DNA of 64,000 nucleotides from Anniella stebbinsi (Eukaryota; Chordata; Lepidosauria; Squamata; Anniellidae): positions 300,049,973-300,113,972 of the forward strand of contig JARDYH010000002.1 in assembly GCA_029215795.1 (NCBI GenBank). Direction: 5' to 3'. Both the position numbers and the translations under genes were made by a program. Under the pieces are notes generated by a model, which was not told the origin of the DNA, made no database searches, and worked only from the letters and a program-made list of their open reading frames with translations. Positions 12,801 through 26,000 of the stretch are shown here, one piece after another. Every line of letters begins with the position of its first letter. The first letter of the stretch is position 1.

Positions 12801-15800
12801 ATATCATATCAAGTAGTGCTTCCCTTCTCTCATCTAAATCTGCTGCCAATAAATTTTGTTTTATGGTCCTGAGTATTATATGCGAGAAACATATTTGGCT
12901 TTCTTCATTCTCTCCATACTCATTCATAATTTACTAGGCAGTATTAAATATTGTTGCTGTGCCTCTGCTTGTTCCGTTGTGCCCGCAGGGCCAACTGCTA
13001 GAGCAACATGAACTATAACGTCCGAAAGAAAACCAGAAACAAGCGGAGACATTAAGTTCCAGAATGGGACAGGTCAACAGAGCTTCCTTTCGCGAGCTCG
13101 GCTGACCTGCCCCATTCCAGAAAAAAGGCTTTCCATTAATTTCTGATTGCCTCAGGAACCACTAGCTTCCCATTTTGGTAGGTTGTGCTAGCGCACAGGC
13201 AACATTGGATACTGCCCTATAAAACCCTATTGTATCCCTTCTCAATCTTTTTTCTTTAAATTAAAAATCTCTAAACTCTTTAATCTTTCCTTGTAAATTC
13301 AGCTCCCACATATTCATTACCTCTACAGAGTAAACAGCTACCACAAATAGTGCCTCTTCATGAGTGTAGACTAGCTGTGAACCTCATGCTACCAAGGTGA
13401 ACTTGGGAAGGGAGCACTGCCATGTGTGGTCTGACCACGTATTTTATCAAAATTTAACATATTTATTTATATCTTGCTTTTCAAATAAAAAATTATATTA
13501 CCATGGAGATGGAAACGGAATCTATCCTGGACCTGATGCTGAAATTTGAGGGTTTTTTTTAAAAAAAATAACATTTTTGTAAAACAAAACATAAATGACT
13601 TCTTACCTAGCTTCAGAGAGTAGTACATCATATTCTATGATGTCAGTCAAGTATACTATTTTTTATTTTGGTTGATGGATGCTGTTTTAGATAATAAAAC
13701 ACAAATCCTAAATTGGAAAGTCCAATCCAAATACCATGTTTCTAACGACTGATCTTGCCTAAATTTGTGAAAGAGGCAAGAAATGTGTCCAAACATCTCC
13801 AGTGCTTCATTAGGCATTATGTGTATGATACGCAGATACAAGATGGAAGAGATACAGAGGGGGCATCTAGTCTCCCCCATATGTAGTGTACCGCCTACAA
13901 CCATTTCCTTTCTACATCTGTAAGAAGGCTGTTGTCCAAAATAAACCTATGGAAGGGGATAAACTACCAAGAATTCTGCCTGGTTTGGCGAGAAAAGTAA
14001 AACCCTTGTAGATGATGTGCTTGTGTGATCCAAAGCTATTGAGCTCTCTACTGAAGTAAGGTTCCCCTTGAAGGTCAGGTGGGGATAGAACCTCAAGCTG
14101 CTGGGGGTGCATCTGCTTTCTTATCCTGTCCTTTTTAGCTTGAGAAGAAAGGGATTTTCAGTGCTCACATGCTGAGGACAAATGTAAAGGTCCTAAACAT
14201 TTAAGACACCATACATGCCCACTTGTCAGTGACATAGTCACTGAAGCAGAGAAAACGTTTCCTGAAAAACCTTTCAAGCATTACAGCCCATCCCAACAGT
14301 ACTTCCTTGTGAACTCCCAAGAGAAAATTAGACTGCAGGGTACCAAGAATGAATCGGCCCTGTGGTCTGACGGCCTCATTCCATTCCATTCCATTCCATT
14401 CCATTCCTGTAGCAAATCTGGGTTATGAATTTGCTGATGACAGAGATGGACAGAGATAGCATCTGGGTTTTAAGGAAAATCATCTCAAAATAATGTGTGC
14501 AGGAAAGAAATGGGAGGCCAGAGAAAGTGGCTTAGGAGGAGGAGCAATTATATGAGGATTTGAATACTATATATTGATGACAGGCTTTATAAACAACAGT
14601 TAATCTTTATGGGCCTTCATTAAATGAAATTCTTCACATGCTGCTTGCTAATATATTCATAAACAACCTGCTTACATATTTGTATTTGTGTGTGTAAACG
14701 CATGCACACACATCCTTCTGTGAATTATAGTATTATGTAGGTTTGTGATATATATATATATATATATATATTACACAAACCTACATAAGACCACAATTCA
14801 CAAAAGGACACATGTGTTAAAACATGTTAATACATGATTGTAAAAACATGTTAACACAGTAAAGAAAGAAATGCGATCGTCTGATCCAGCACAGTTGCTA
14901 AATATAATGTGTATCAGAGTCTGGACAATATGGAAGGTAAGATTGGAAGGGATAATAGAATGACTAGGTGCAAAGTAGGTCAGGGATCCTATTACAATCA
15001 TACAGAAGGAGACATTTAAGACGTGCAATTTCTCATGTAAAGTTGAGCAAGGTGGGCACCTGCTGAATTTCCTTCTCTCACATAATTCTTAAAGGGTTTC
15101 CTTTGCATCTGGCTGCCCTAAGAGTCACAAAGCAGGCCCTCCTCATTGATGGCACTTTGAAGAACCAGCTGCCCAGGAGGCTCATCAAAGGCTCCTTCTT
15201 CTGCCATTCCAGAAAGCTCGCAAAACCTTTTGGTTTAAGCATCCATTTAGTAGGTTAATATGGCGGGGCTATTTCCGACCCCCAAGCCATATGATATTAT
15301 TTTGGGTTCTTGCTGTATTTTAGAGTCTAATTCTTCTATGCAGCTTGGAATTATTTGTGATATAAGGGGGGGAGACAAAGTTTATAAATAAAATTTTGTT
15401 GTTTTTTTTCAAATTTTGATCCTGCTATAGGTAGTGATGTATTGAAGACATCCAAGTTCTATTTGAAGTTTTCCTTATATGATCAGAGCCTTTCAGTAGT
15501 TAGTTAATTCTATTTGGGAAGCTTTATGGATTTTTCTAATTTCTACCAGGTTCAAAAGTTTTACACTTGGAAATACTTCTCAGTAATATATGACTTTCCC
15601 CTGAAAATACACTTATTTAATGTCAACAGGACCTGGGTCCCAATTCAGCCATGGACATGGACAAATAGTCATGCATATCAATTGGCGGATCCAGATGCAA
15701 ATCTGCATTCCCTTCACATCAAAAAGTGCATCCAGCCATTTTGACAGGACTCAAATGAACACTGCAATGTGCAATGCTCATTCACAAAGTATCTGCACTG

Positions 15801-18800
15801 GCAACACACCAGACAAGGTTGTTTATGCATGCGGAAGGCTGCTTTCATGCACAGATCTCTCTTGCTAGATCAGGGCACTGATCTCTGAAACCCAGGATCT
15901 CTTAAAGGGGAAACTGTAGCAAATAAGAATATCACATGACTAGATTAAAAAAAATAGGCAGCAGCCAGGTATTTGGTAAAGACACCATCAATTAGAAACA
16001 TTTTTTTTAAAAAAAATGTGACCGTGACAGAAAATAGTACAATAAAGTAAAATAGAAAACAGTAGAGGGTGGAATAATTTATTTAGCCCCACTTGAGAGC
16101 AAGACTTCCAACAAGTCTATGCCAGTCCTTCTCTGAAGCTAGGGTAAGCCATTCTTCCACTTTCCACTATACTCTCACACAGGTATGCAACAAGGCACTA
16201 ATTTGGGGGGTTGGGGAAGAAGATGAGGGTGAGAATCGAGAGGGAGCTCTTTGATGGGAGACACACTGCAAGAATTTTGTTCTCACAGAGCTCTACTGAC
16301 ACACCTCAGTTGAACGGGTGCCAATTGTATCCAATTGGGTTGGCGACCAAAACCAAAACATCCGCTAGGATTACCGGATTGGTAGTGCTTGTCTTCCTTG
16401 TGTGGGCGTACTTCAGCAGATTACAGCAGTACTTGTCTACAAGCTCTACTACTGAAAAAAATTCCACCTACATAGCCACCTACATAGTTATCCCGTGCGG
16501 ACCAGCCGGGGTAAAGCTGCATGTGGAGCTGTCGTTCCTTTCTGGCTAGTTCATAATATTTAGCTTGTTCTTCTCTGGATAACGCATGCCACTGAAGAGA
16601 GAAAGAAAACAGAACCACAAGCACAACAGTGTGTCAGCAATCTCATCCGTGCACAATATGTATTTACATTCAACCTTCAACAAAATGCAGCCAATTAAAG
16701 TATAGCATCTGACGTATGGGAGGCAAGTTTTGTTCTATGAAGAACAAAACCCAAATTAGCTGAGGTTCAATCAAACAGTTATACTCGTTGAGCCTTTCAT
16801 TTCTGAAAATGGAAAGGTGTAATTCTTCAAGCCAGATTTCCCATTAACCACCATGCTTTTGAATGAGACATGCAGGAAATGTCCATCAAGTAGGTCAAGC
16901 TTTAAAGTCACCACTCTCTTCCACACTTATCATGATTTGTCACTCTGGTATGCCTCCCACCCTCCCCCAAAATTCATCATAACACCCACTGTAGCACATG
17001 TTTTGAATGCTTGTAAGGCAGATCTGCACAATCTCTGATCTAACAAGCCCAACACAGTCTGTCTGCTAGATATTATGGCTTGTTAAGGGTTCATTCAATA
17101 CACCTCACTTTTTCTGCCTACTTTCAGACTCCAATACATGAATGTATTTATGAAATGTAGATCTTTTTATTATCACTTTCCTGCTGCTGGTGAAATAAAT
17201 TACTCTTTCTGTACAAGGGTCTTAGAAATAAAGAGACCTATAGCTCCCACATCCTTCGTACTTAGGGTGACAGCCTCTATAGCAGAGGTGGGTAACCTCT
17301 TTCAGCCCTAGAACCAAATTCAATTGTGGGAAAACTCTCTGGGGCCAGATTGCAGCGGTGGGCAGGGCCAAAGGCAAAGTGGTGGGACCAAAAATACAAA
17401 AAACAACCAGCATGTTTTAGCTTAAATCTCTTGGAGTAAACATTAGGAAAAACCTTTTAGAATGGGGAAAAACTGCATGAAAGCCAGAAACCACTACACA
17501 GATGATGGGGCCATCTGAGGAAGCTTAGAGAGCCAGACTGCAATCCCAGGAGGAGCAGATTTGGCCTCAGGACCTGAGCCTTTCCACCTCTGCTGTGTAG
17601 CTTTCTGAATATAGCATTCCTGTGCCCAGAGCCTTCATTCTAGACAAGCACATGGGGAGCTACATGCTAGGAATGGGCAGGGACTCCTGGCATGTGATCC
17701 TCCAACAAGCATGTGTCTCCCCCCCCCAAACACAACATTCAGTCTCTCACAAGTACCCATTCACTCACATACACATCACATACACAGTCACACACAAAGA
17801 GGCACAACTATGGTATGGGGGTAACCAGAGGTGAATGGAATTGAAGAGGTAATGATTACATCCAAAGGGAAGTCAGGTGGAAATCAAGAAAATGTACCTA
17901 TTGGCACTAGGTAATGATGTATTAGACGACTGTGCTGCACAAGTGCACATGCATATGGATGTAATCCTTATCCCCCTGTGTGCTGACTTGAAACACAAGG
18001 AAGTTTCAAAAGCACATCAGGCTACAGCGAGAAGGGCTGCTATTCAAAGAGGAAGCTTAGAAGTTCCACTGGGCAGCCAAGTGCCTTAATCACACTTTGT
18101 GGATTGTGTCCTTTCATTCTGGATGTATATCATGCTCACTTTCCCTCCCACACATATATTTTACACATACATACCCTGATTAGTTACCTACCCTTCGACC
18201 AAGGATTTGATTGATGGCTGCACTCTCTTTCAATGTGCATTCTGCTACGACTTTTGCTCTCATTTCCTTCATATACAACATAAATGCATTAAGAGGTTTC
18301 TTTATGTGCGGCTTCTTTTTCTCCTCTTCTTTTTTGGAGTCCTGATGTTTTCTGGATAGTTGACAGGAACAGACAAAATAGACTTGTACAACATGATACA
18401 TTCTAAATTCTACACCCTCCCCCAACTCTACTTTGCACCAAGTAGAGCAAAGTAACATTTTATTTATCTTACATTTGAGAGCCCTGCAATTGGGTATAAA
18501 GTGTACTATCAAACTAGTGGGCATGTACAAGAGTGAGCTCCACTTAGTGTATATTGAAGATATTATTAAAACCTAGATCAGGGGGCTAAGGGAACTAAAA
18601 CTTCCATAATCCCAGGCTACTGGCTATGCTAGCCAGGGCTGGTGGGAATTGGAATGCAACATCATCTGGATGGACAACCCATTGCCACCCCTGGCCTAGA
18701 TAGAAAATGCAGCTCCACAAATTATGAAGAAAAACTGTACACGACTTTATCTGCTTTTTACATATGGTAGAATATCGGGAAAGTGTATCTATTTATATAT

Positions 18801-21800
18801 TGTAACCTTTTGCCATATCCCCAAAGGCTCATGGTGGATAAGAATATTTTTAAAAGATGTTATAAACATTTAAAATATAAATTATCATAAAGAACCACTA
18901 GGGGTGCAATTCTATGCATGTTTAGACAGAAAATGCCCTACAACACCCAGCATTGCTGGGTGTTGTAGGACTTTTTTTGTCTAAACATGCATAAGGTTGC
19001 ACCTTAACTGAAGAAAAATGCCCAGCCATATGGGATGCAAAGTTCATGGGCAAACCACTGAGGTTCTGTGCTCTAGGAAACACATAGCCACCTATTTAGA
19101 GAACCTAATTCTTATGTATGAAGCACATAAATGCTTCCAGGTGAACTACTACAGGTTGAAGATGTATATAAAGCTGGTATACATTGGAAATATTACTTCA
19201 ATTATATAACTGGTTTTTCATCTGGATAAAATCCAATCTCTTCATCTCAAGAATCAGCAACATTGTCCTGAGCTGAGAGCAGAGAGTGAGCTATTTTCTT
19301 CCTATCGTCTGTTGCTGGGCAGAGTGGCAGCAGGATAAAACAGAAGACACCATTAAATCTGCCCCCTGCTTCTACCTCTTGGCCCAGTGGCCAGCTTTTA
19401 GTCAACAAAAAATAAGCTGGCAGCAAGAAAATATGCAACTGCCCACCTTATGCTTTAAGGATTTATCTATCCCTTCAAAATAATTCCAGGGACACTAAAG
19501 ATTGCTTACATTTTTTGACAGGGCCTGGAGGGTGGGGAATTCAAGAATGCTCTTTTTTCTGCATCTGTAATTTCTCCTAGAGATTATTTGGCTTATTTTA
19601 AAACTTTGAACCCCCAAAGAACACAGCCATTTAATATATTACACCATGAGCATATGAAGCTGGTTTATAATGAATCAGACCACTGTACCTTCTAGCCGAG
19701 TACTGGCTACTTTACTGGCCATATGTCCCCACATTCTCAGACCAAGAGGACTTTCCCACCTTGCTACCCACTGGAGAACCAGGGATTGAACCTGAAGCTT
19801 TCTGCAGATGAAGCGGGTGCTCTTTTTGGAGCTATAGCCTTTCTCAAGGCTGTGGACAGCCTTCAGACCTTGAAGGCTTGATGATTTATTTGATCTTTAT
19901 ATTCTTGCCTCGCAATAGGCACTGAGGTCTCAAGCCATTTATCAAAGGCCAATTAGCGAGAGATATCCTCTGATTTTGAAGTAGGAAATAAAAGGTATTT
20001 TGAGCTGGGCTTGGGTACAAGCATGCCTGATCATGAGAATGTAAGAAGATCCTTAGTAGATCAGACCCAGGGTCTATGTTTCCCACAGTGGCCAGCCAGA
20101 TTTGTCCAGGAAACTTGCAAATATGAAAGCAATAGCCTCTTTGTGATTTATCTCCTGTTGTTTATCCCCAACATGTGGCTTTATGAATAGTGTAGTTCAG
20201 CAAAGTTAACTGAGTTGATTATGATGCCTCTGAAATGAGAGGTTTAGCACAGTATGTTGGGGCTATGCTTAACTGTAATTCTGATCAATAAAGTTATGGC
20301 AATTTAGTATGCAACAAAGGCACATGAATCATTATTTGGGTTCTTGGGGGCAACACTTATGTTTAAGTCTTACTGGAACTGACAGGCTCTGCTCAGGATC
20401 ACAGACACCAACTGTAGCCTGAATGATTGGGAACTGTTTGGCAAGGATACCTGAGGTTATTTCAGTGGTTGCACCTACTTTGTTGTCAGCAACTCATGAA
20501 TACACAGATAAGGAATTCAAGAGAGCTTCAACTACACACTTTTATTCGCTATCTTGGCTTATTCAAAAAGTATGCATGTTTGCCACAGAGACCACATATC
20601 TATCCAGTAATGTGCTTTCAAACCTTCTTTCTTTCTTTCTTTTTTGCAGGCAGTCACCAAATGAAGGAAAGAGACTCTGATTTTCCAGGTGGATTGGGTC
20701 TCTTTAAATGTATTTGACATCAATTCACCATGAACAAATCAGAGGTTGCTGTGAGTTAAGAGGTTAGAGGAAAGAGGGAAATCACATCAGAGGTGCTGGT
20801 GTAAGTAAGTCTAAAGCATCTAACACATAAGAAATGGCCTGTAGCACAGTAGTTGAGTGCATGTTTTGCATGTAGAAGGTGCTTAATTCAATCACCGCTA
20901 TCTCCCAATAGAGTTTGGAACAAAATCTGAAACCCTGGAGAGCCATTGCCAGGCAGTGTAAATACTGATGAAGATGGTACAGTGGTCTGTCTTGGTCTAA
21001 GGAAGCTTCCTATGTTCCACACCTTCTATTGTAAAGGTAGCAAAAGAAACCTTTTCAAAACTGCCTACCATATATAAAATCAATACTTGTAAAAAAAAAG
21101 ATTTTAATATAAAAACAAACAAACAACAACTTACGAGCTGTGGAGTGAGCCAACATCATTCTGGGAAGATTCCTGTTTGACGGTTGGGGTGACAATGGCT
21201 GGATGAGGGATCCCAGTTGTATGTAAACTATGATGTGGAGGGACCATGTGTGGAGGGAATCTAGAGGAGAGAAAGCTGTGTAAATCGTCAGAATAACAAT
21301 GAATGAATGGGGAGGGGTGTGTACACACATATAATACAAGGCATACAATAAGTACACAAAATCTATATAAGTATATGAAAACTGGCAGCAATAATTAGTG
21401 ATAAATTAAACATAATTATTCTACTGTCATGAAAAATAATAACTCATTCATTATCACTGCTAACAGAAGACTTTAGGATTTTAAACAACTTATTAAAAAC
21501 AGTTTGTTTGTTTATTTAATTCATTATTAGCATTTATATACTGACTCATTTGCTAAAAAGCCATCAAGGTGGTATACAACAATTCAAAACAATAAAACAA
21601 TTCACTTCATGGACTTTGATGAAAACACACTCATTTGCTAAAAAGCCATCAAGGTGATATACAACAATTTAAAACAATAAAACAATTCACTTCATGGCCT
21701 TTGATGAAAACACAATGAAATTTCAACACTTTCACCAGAATGTAAAGCACAGGTCTCAATCAGAGCAAATTATGAAGATCTGAACTGCTAATCAGGTTGA

Positions 21801-23018
21801 GGATTAGTTGTTTTGTTGTTGTTGTGTATTAGCAATGAAATAAAATAATAATGGCACCAGAATTTATGTGCTGTTCCTTCATCTTATTAATTATATTTCC
21901 TTTAAATGTAGCATAAGGAAATTTGCAGCTTTTTTCATCTTCTTTAACCCCTGCGCTATAATATTGTACCAGGCTACTGAAAATCAAATTTGAAATTAAT
22001 CTAGGGCATTGGATTTAAAAGAAGCCTTAGGACAATGTCTGGGAGGAGGGAGTTCTTAAATAAGCATCATGCAGAGCATGCCAATGCTTTTTAAGTGTAT
22101 TTCACTGTAGGACACATTACGTTCAAGAAGTACTAAAAGGTATGAATAGGCAGGACTTTGTAAAGGAAAGAGGGAAATCTTTGAAAAGAAAAAGTGGAAT
22201 ATCTCATGAAATGAAGGACATATGAGACAAAATTATGCATGGTGTGGAGAATGTGGATAGGGAGACATTTTTCTCCCTTTCTCAAAATACTAGAAACCGG
22301 GGTCATCCCATGAAGCTGACCGGTGGGAGACTCAGGACAAACAAAAGGAAGTTATGTATTTAAATGTTTTAATATTGAAACATATTTAATATATGTTTAA
22401 CTTTTGTATTTCTATTTATAGGTTTTAACTATACATGTTTTAATTTTGTAAAGCTGACTTGCGGTCCAGCATTGGGCAAAAGGCGGGATACAAATACTAC
22501 TACTACTAAGATGGCCACCAATTTGGATGGCTTTAAAAGGGGGTTGAATAAATTCCTGGAAGAGAAGTCTATCAATGGCTACAAGCCCTGATGATTATGT
22601 GTTACCTCCAGTTTCTGAAGCAGTAAGCCTGTGTGCACCAATTGCTGAGAAACATAGGTGGGAGGGTGCTGTTGTACTATGTCCTGCTTTGTTGGTGCCT
22701 GATCAACAGCTGGTTGGCCACTGTGTGAACAGAGTGCTGGACTAGATAGACCCTCGGTCTGATCCAGCATGGCACTTCTTATGTTCTTATGTGATGGACA
22801 TATGACTCAATACTGCAGCCTAATACTGCAGTGTCATATGTACGTCCCTATACCCACCTTTACTAAGCAAAAATGAATAAACACACTTTCTAATGGTAAA
22901 GTAATCCAGACTGGAATTATAGCTGACTACGTAAAGGCACATTGAGAGGGCTTCTGACAGGCACATTGGGAGGCAGCCTAGAAATATTCCTTAATCCTAA
23001 CAAAGGCCCCACTCTAGA

Positions 23019-23057
<39 letters not shown>

Positions 23058-26000
23058 GATAGCTGTATAAATAAATGGCTGTATAAATAGATAAATGAGA
23101 AAATTTGTCTATTTCCATCACATGTATTTCATTTCTCTCATGCTTGGGCCTCATATGGAAGATCAACCATGAGAAATGGACCAACTAAGAACACCCATCT
23201 AAAGGAAACAAAGCAATTTCTGGAGCTGCCTCACTCAAACAGCAATGTTCTATTTCAATGGCAATGGGAGATTGGGAAAGAACCAGTGGGAGCAAAGATC
23301 AAGGAGGAAGGGCTGCGGTGAAAAGCAATAGAACAAGGGGTAGATCAGTTCCTTCATCTCACTCCACCCATAAAATTTCACAGGTCTCTCCATCTTTTTG
23401 TGATGCTTTTCTAGCACTACTAAGATACAGAGTTTTGCAGGTATGGGTAAGCCCAGCTCTTGGTGACCCTTACTAAATTTAATGGGACTAAGTATGCAGG
23501 GTGCAATTTGGTGCACATTTGGGGGTCGGGTGTGCAAACAGATACAAAACCTGTTTTTGACTTAGACATTTCATCCCACTGACTTATATGGGATAAAATA
23601 AATGGGGTCCAATGAATAGGAGTATGTCGAAGAAAAATATCCCCTTGTCCATCAGTGTCCCAAAATACATATCTTTACTGTCTCCTAAATAAATGTCCTT
23701 TCAGCAAAGCACTGAAAATCAAAGCATTAAATTTGGTGATTATATTAAGGTGGAGCAAAACCTACCTCCTGCCCCTGACAATGGGGCTGTTTGCATGCGC
23801 AACAGCCCACCGTGGGTTATTTGAACTACAGTGAAGTCTGTGGCACATGCAAGGCATATGCAATCACCATTTTGTATAACACTGTTGTGTTATTAACATT
23901 GTGTGTGAATAACATTGGTGAGCATGGGTTATGCAAGGGTTACACAACCCTCACATAATGTGACAGTGGTTTAGCCATTGCATAACTCATGCTCAACGGG
24001 TTTGCATGACACAACAAACCATAAGCACCGGCTGAATATGCAACCTGGCATCCACAGACATCGCAGCTCATTCAAACCCTGTCAATGGGTAGAGGGATCT
24101 TATAGGAAATGCAGCATACCAGGTATTCTGCTCCCTAACCATCAAAATGCTGCTTTTCCTACTATTTTTTTAAACTGGTCTTCACTTCCATCTCATTGAG
24201 TTGGTTCAAGTGATACAACAACCCACATCAAACAAACTGTGGGTTATTCAGTAGCAGTGAGCGTGATAGCTCCCACCTGCTCGCGCTTTCCCCCTGCATT
24301 AAACAACCCAGGGATACTCCACTCCTGGGTTGTTCCAACAATCCACAATTCCAGTTTCGTACATCACACTGCTGAGTGCAGTGGCAGTGGGTGAGCAGGT
24401 CGAAGCTACAGGCTTGATCATTCCCACTTTTATACTAACAAATTGAATGGAGTAAATTTTGTGACTGGTTCTCTAGTCTTTAGCTCATCTTTCCCCAATC
24501 TGGTACCTTCCAGTTATTTTTGGACAAAATGCCCAACAACCCCAGCCGGCAAGACCAATGGGCAGGGATAATGAGGGATTGTAATCCAAAACATCTGAAA
24601 GGCACCAGATTGGGGAAGACTGCCTTAGCTAATTGCAATCCTTCAGCAGTATGAGTAGGACGTCAAGGTGCCAAAAGGTAAGAGGACACAGATGAGAAGA
24701 AGGGTACCAAAACATAGGAGATACAAAGAAGCCTAGAAAACTTTTGCATGTGTGAGTGTTATTTTTGTTCAGGGTATATGATTTGCAGTCTTCTTGGCTT
24801 TTTGCTTGTTTGTTTTGTTCTTGAAGGGCTAACAGACTGAAGGGTAAGCAAGAAGATGTTTTACTTTCAGAACAAAGTTGCAAATTATTATTGTGGATGG
24901 CTGTAGAAGTGAAGAAAAGCATGCGGTGGCCAATTCAAACCTAAAGCCCTAAAACTATGGCAGTGGCAAGGAATGGAGATATTGTATCGACCTGATTTTG
25001 ATTTTGTGATAAGAGATAGAGAAGCTAAGTCAGAAGTCAGATGTACCACTATCTCAAAAAGGTACCGTATTGACTAATGAACTCTTGCAGTGTTGAAATG
25101 TCATTGTCAGAAACTATTTTAATCATTTTTGATGTAGTGAAGCATCCTTCCCCAACCTGGAGCCTTCCAGATGCGTTGGACTACAACTCCCTACATGAGG
25201 CATGCTGGGAATTGTAGTCCAACACATCTGGAGGGCACCAGGCTGGGAAAGGCTGGAGTAAAGCACCAGATGTCTTTATCGTATTTTTATATGGAAAAGA
25301 GTTTGGTATACTGTATACCAACTTTAAATGTGGTCTCAAACAACATGAAAATCAGCTCATGGAAACAACAGTCAATGAAAGGTCAGGAGGAAAATCTTAT
25401 TAGACTATTTTAACTAAAATTCCATTTCAGCAAAATGTCTGGAGGTTGTGGGGGCAAAGGTAAAGATCAGTGGTTTCCCAAAGGCAGGAGTGAAGGAAGA
25501 TCAGAAAATGATTTCTGTTTTGTCAAGATCTGAAGAGCAGACCACTCACTGCATTTGATGAGGTAGAGCCTACCTTACAAAATTTTGCATTTGTTTTGCT
25601 TTAAGAAGTTAAACAGGATTTCTGATTACAACTACTAAAATAGCTGCTATTCCAGAATTTTATTTTCTATTCAGCTGAAAAAAGAGGTAGTTATGAAGTT
25701 TGGTAAGGTTTTGGAGTGTGGCAAGGCATAAAAAGGGCGGGCACAGTTATAGGTTCAACAGCATGGAGGAGGTAAAAATGGGTCTATTCCCCCGGTGGCA
25801 CTACTTCTAAGGAAAAGTTGACTTGGAGCTTGACAGAAGTGTGTGAAAGAGAAACTGCAATCTAGCTTAGTATTTACATCCAGATGAGAAGGTGTGCAAT
25901 TTAAAAACAACAACAAAAAAAAAAACCATTAATGATCCCTTCTATATTGTTAAATACAACAAGGCATGATTATAATAGTCACATATCCAGCATTCCTATA

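Larger units (their letters stand above)
8536..16483 (-). other. TCF7L2: Intron between the second HMG exon and the basic-tail exon
   Basis: 7.9 kb with no coding exon recognised. It contains a Sauria SINE (9257-9478), a DNA-transposon relic (about 11171-11440), a CR1 relic (about 12500-12710), an (ATTCC)n run, a palindrome with a TA core (14711-14818) and an L2-type LINE fragment (about 15090-15330). The remaining stretches show nothing recognisable. Confidence 0.8.
18352..21134 (-). other. TCF7L2: Intron upstream of the first HMG exon
   Basis: 2.8 kb densely filled with relics: a MITE-like element (about 18560-18705), a near-perfect palindrome (18903-19003), an inverted tRNA-like SINE (about 19640-19850), a CR1 3' end (about 20020-20190) and a second SINE (about 20826-21015). 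No exon was seen. Confidence 0.8.

Noticed and set aside
18192..18351. Assignment to LEF1, TCF7 or TCF7L1
   Set aside because: MRAK rather than MRAN, the RDKQPGETN tail and the two C-clamp exons fit TCF7L2 specifically.
22478..22510. Possible coding tail with (TAC)n
   Set aside because: It is a LINE 3' terminus with a simple-repeat tail.
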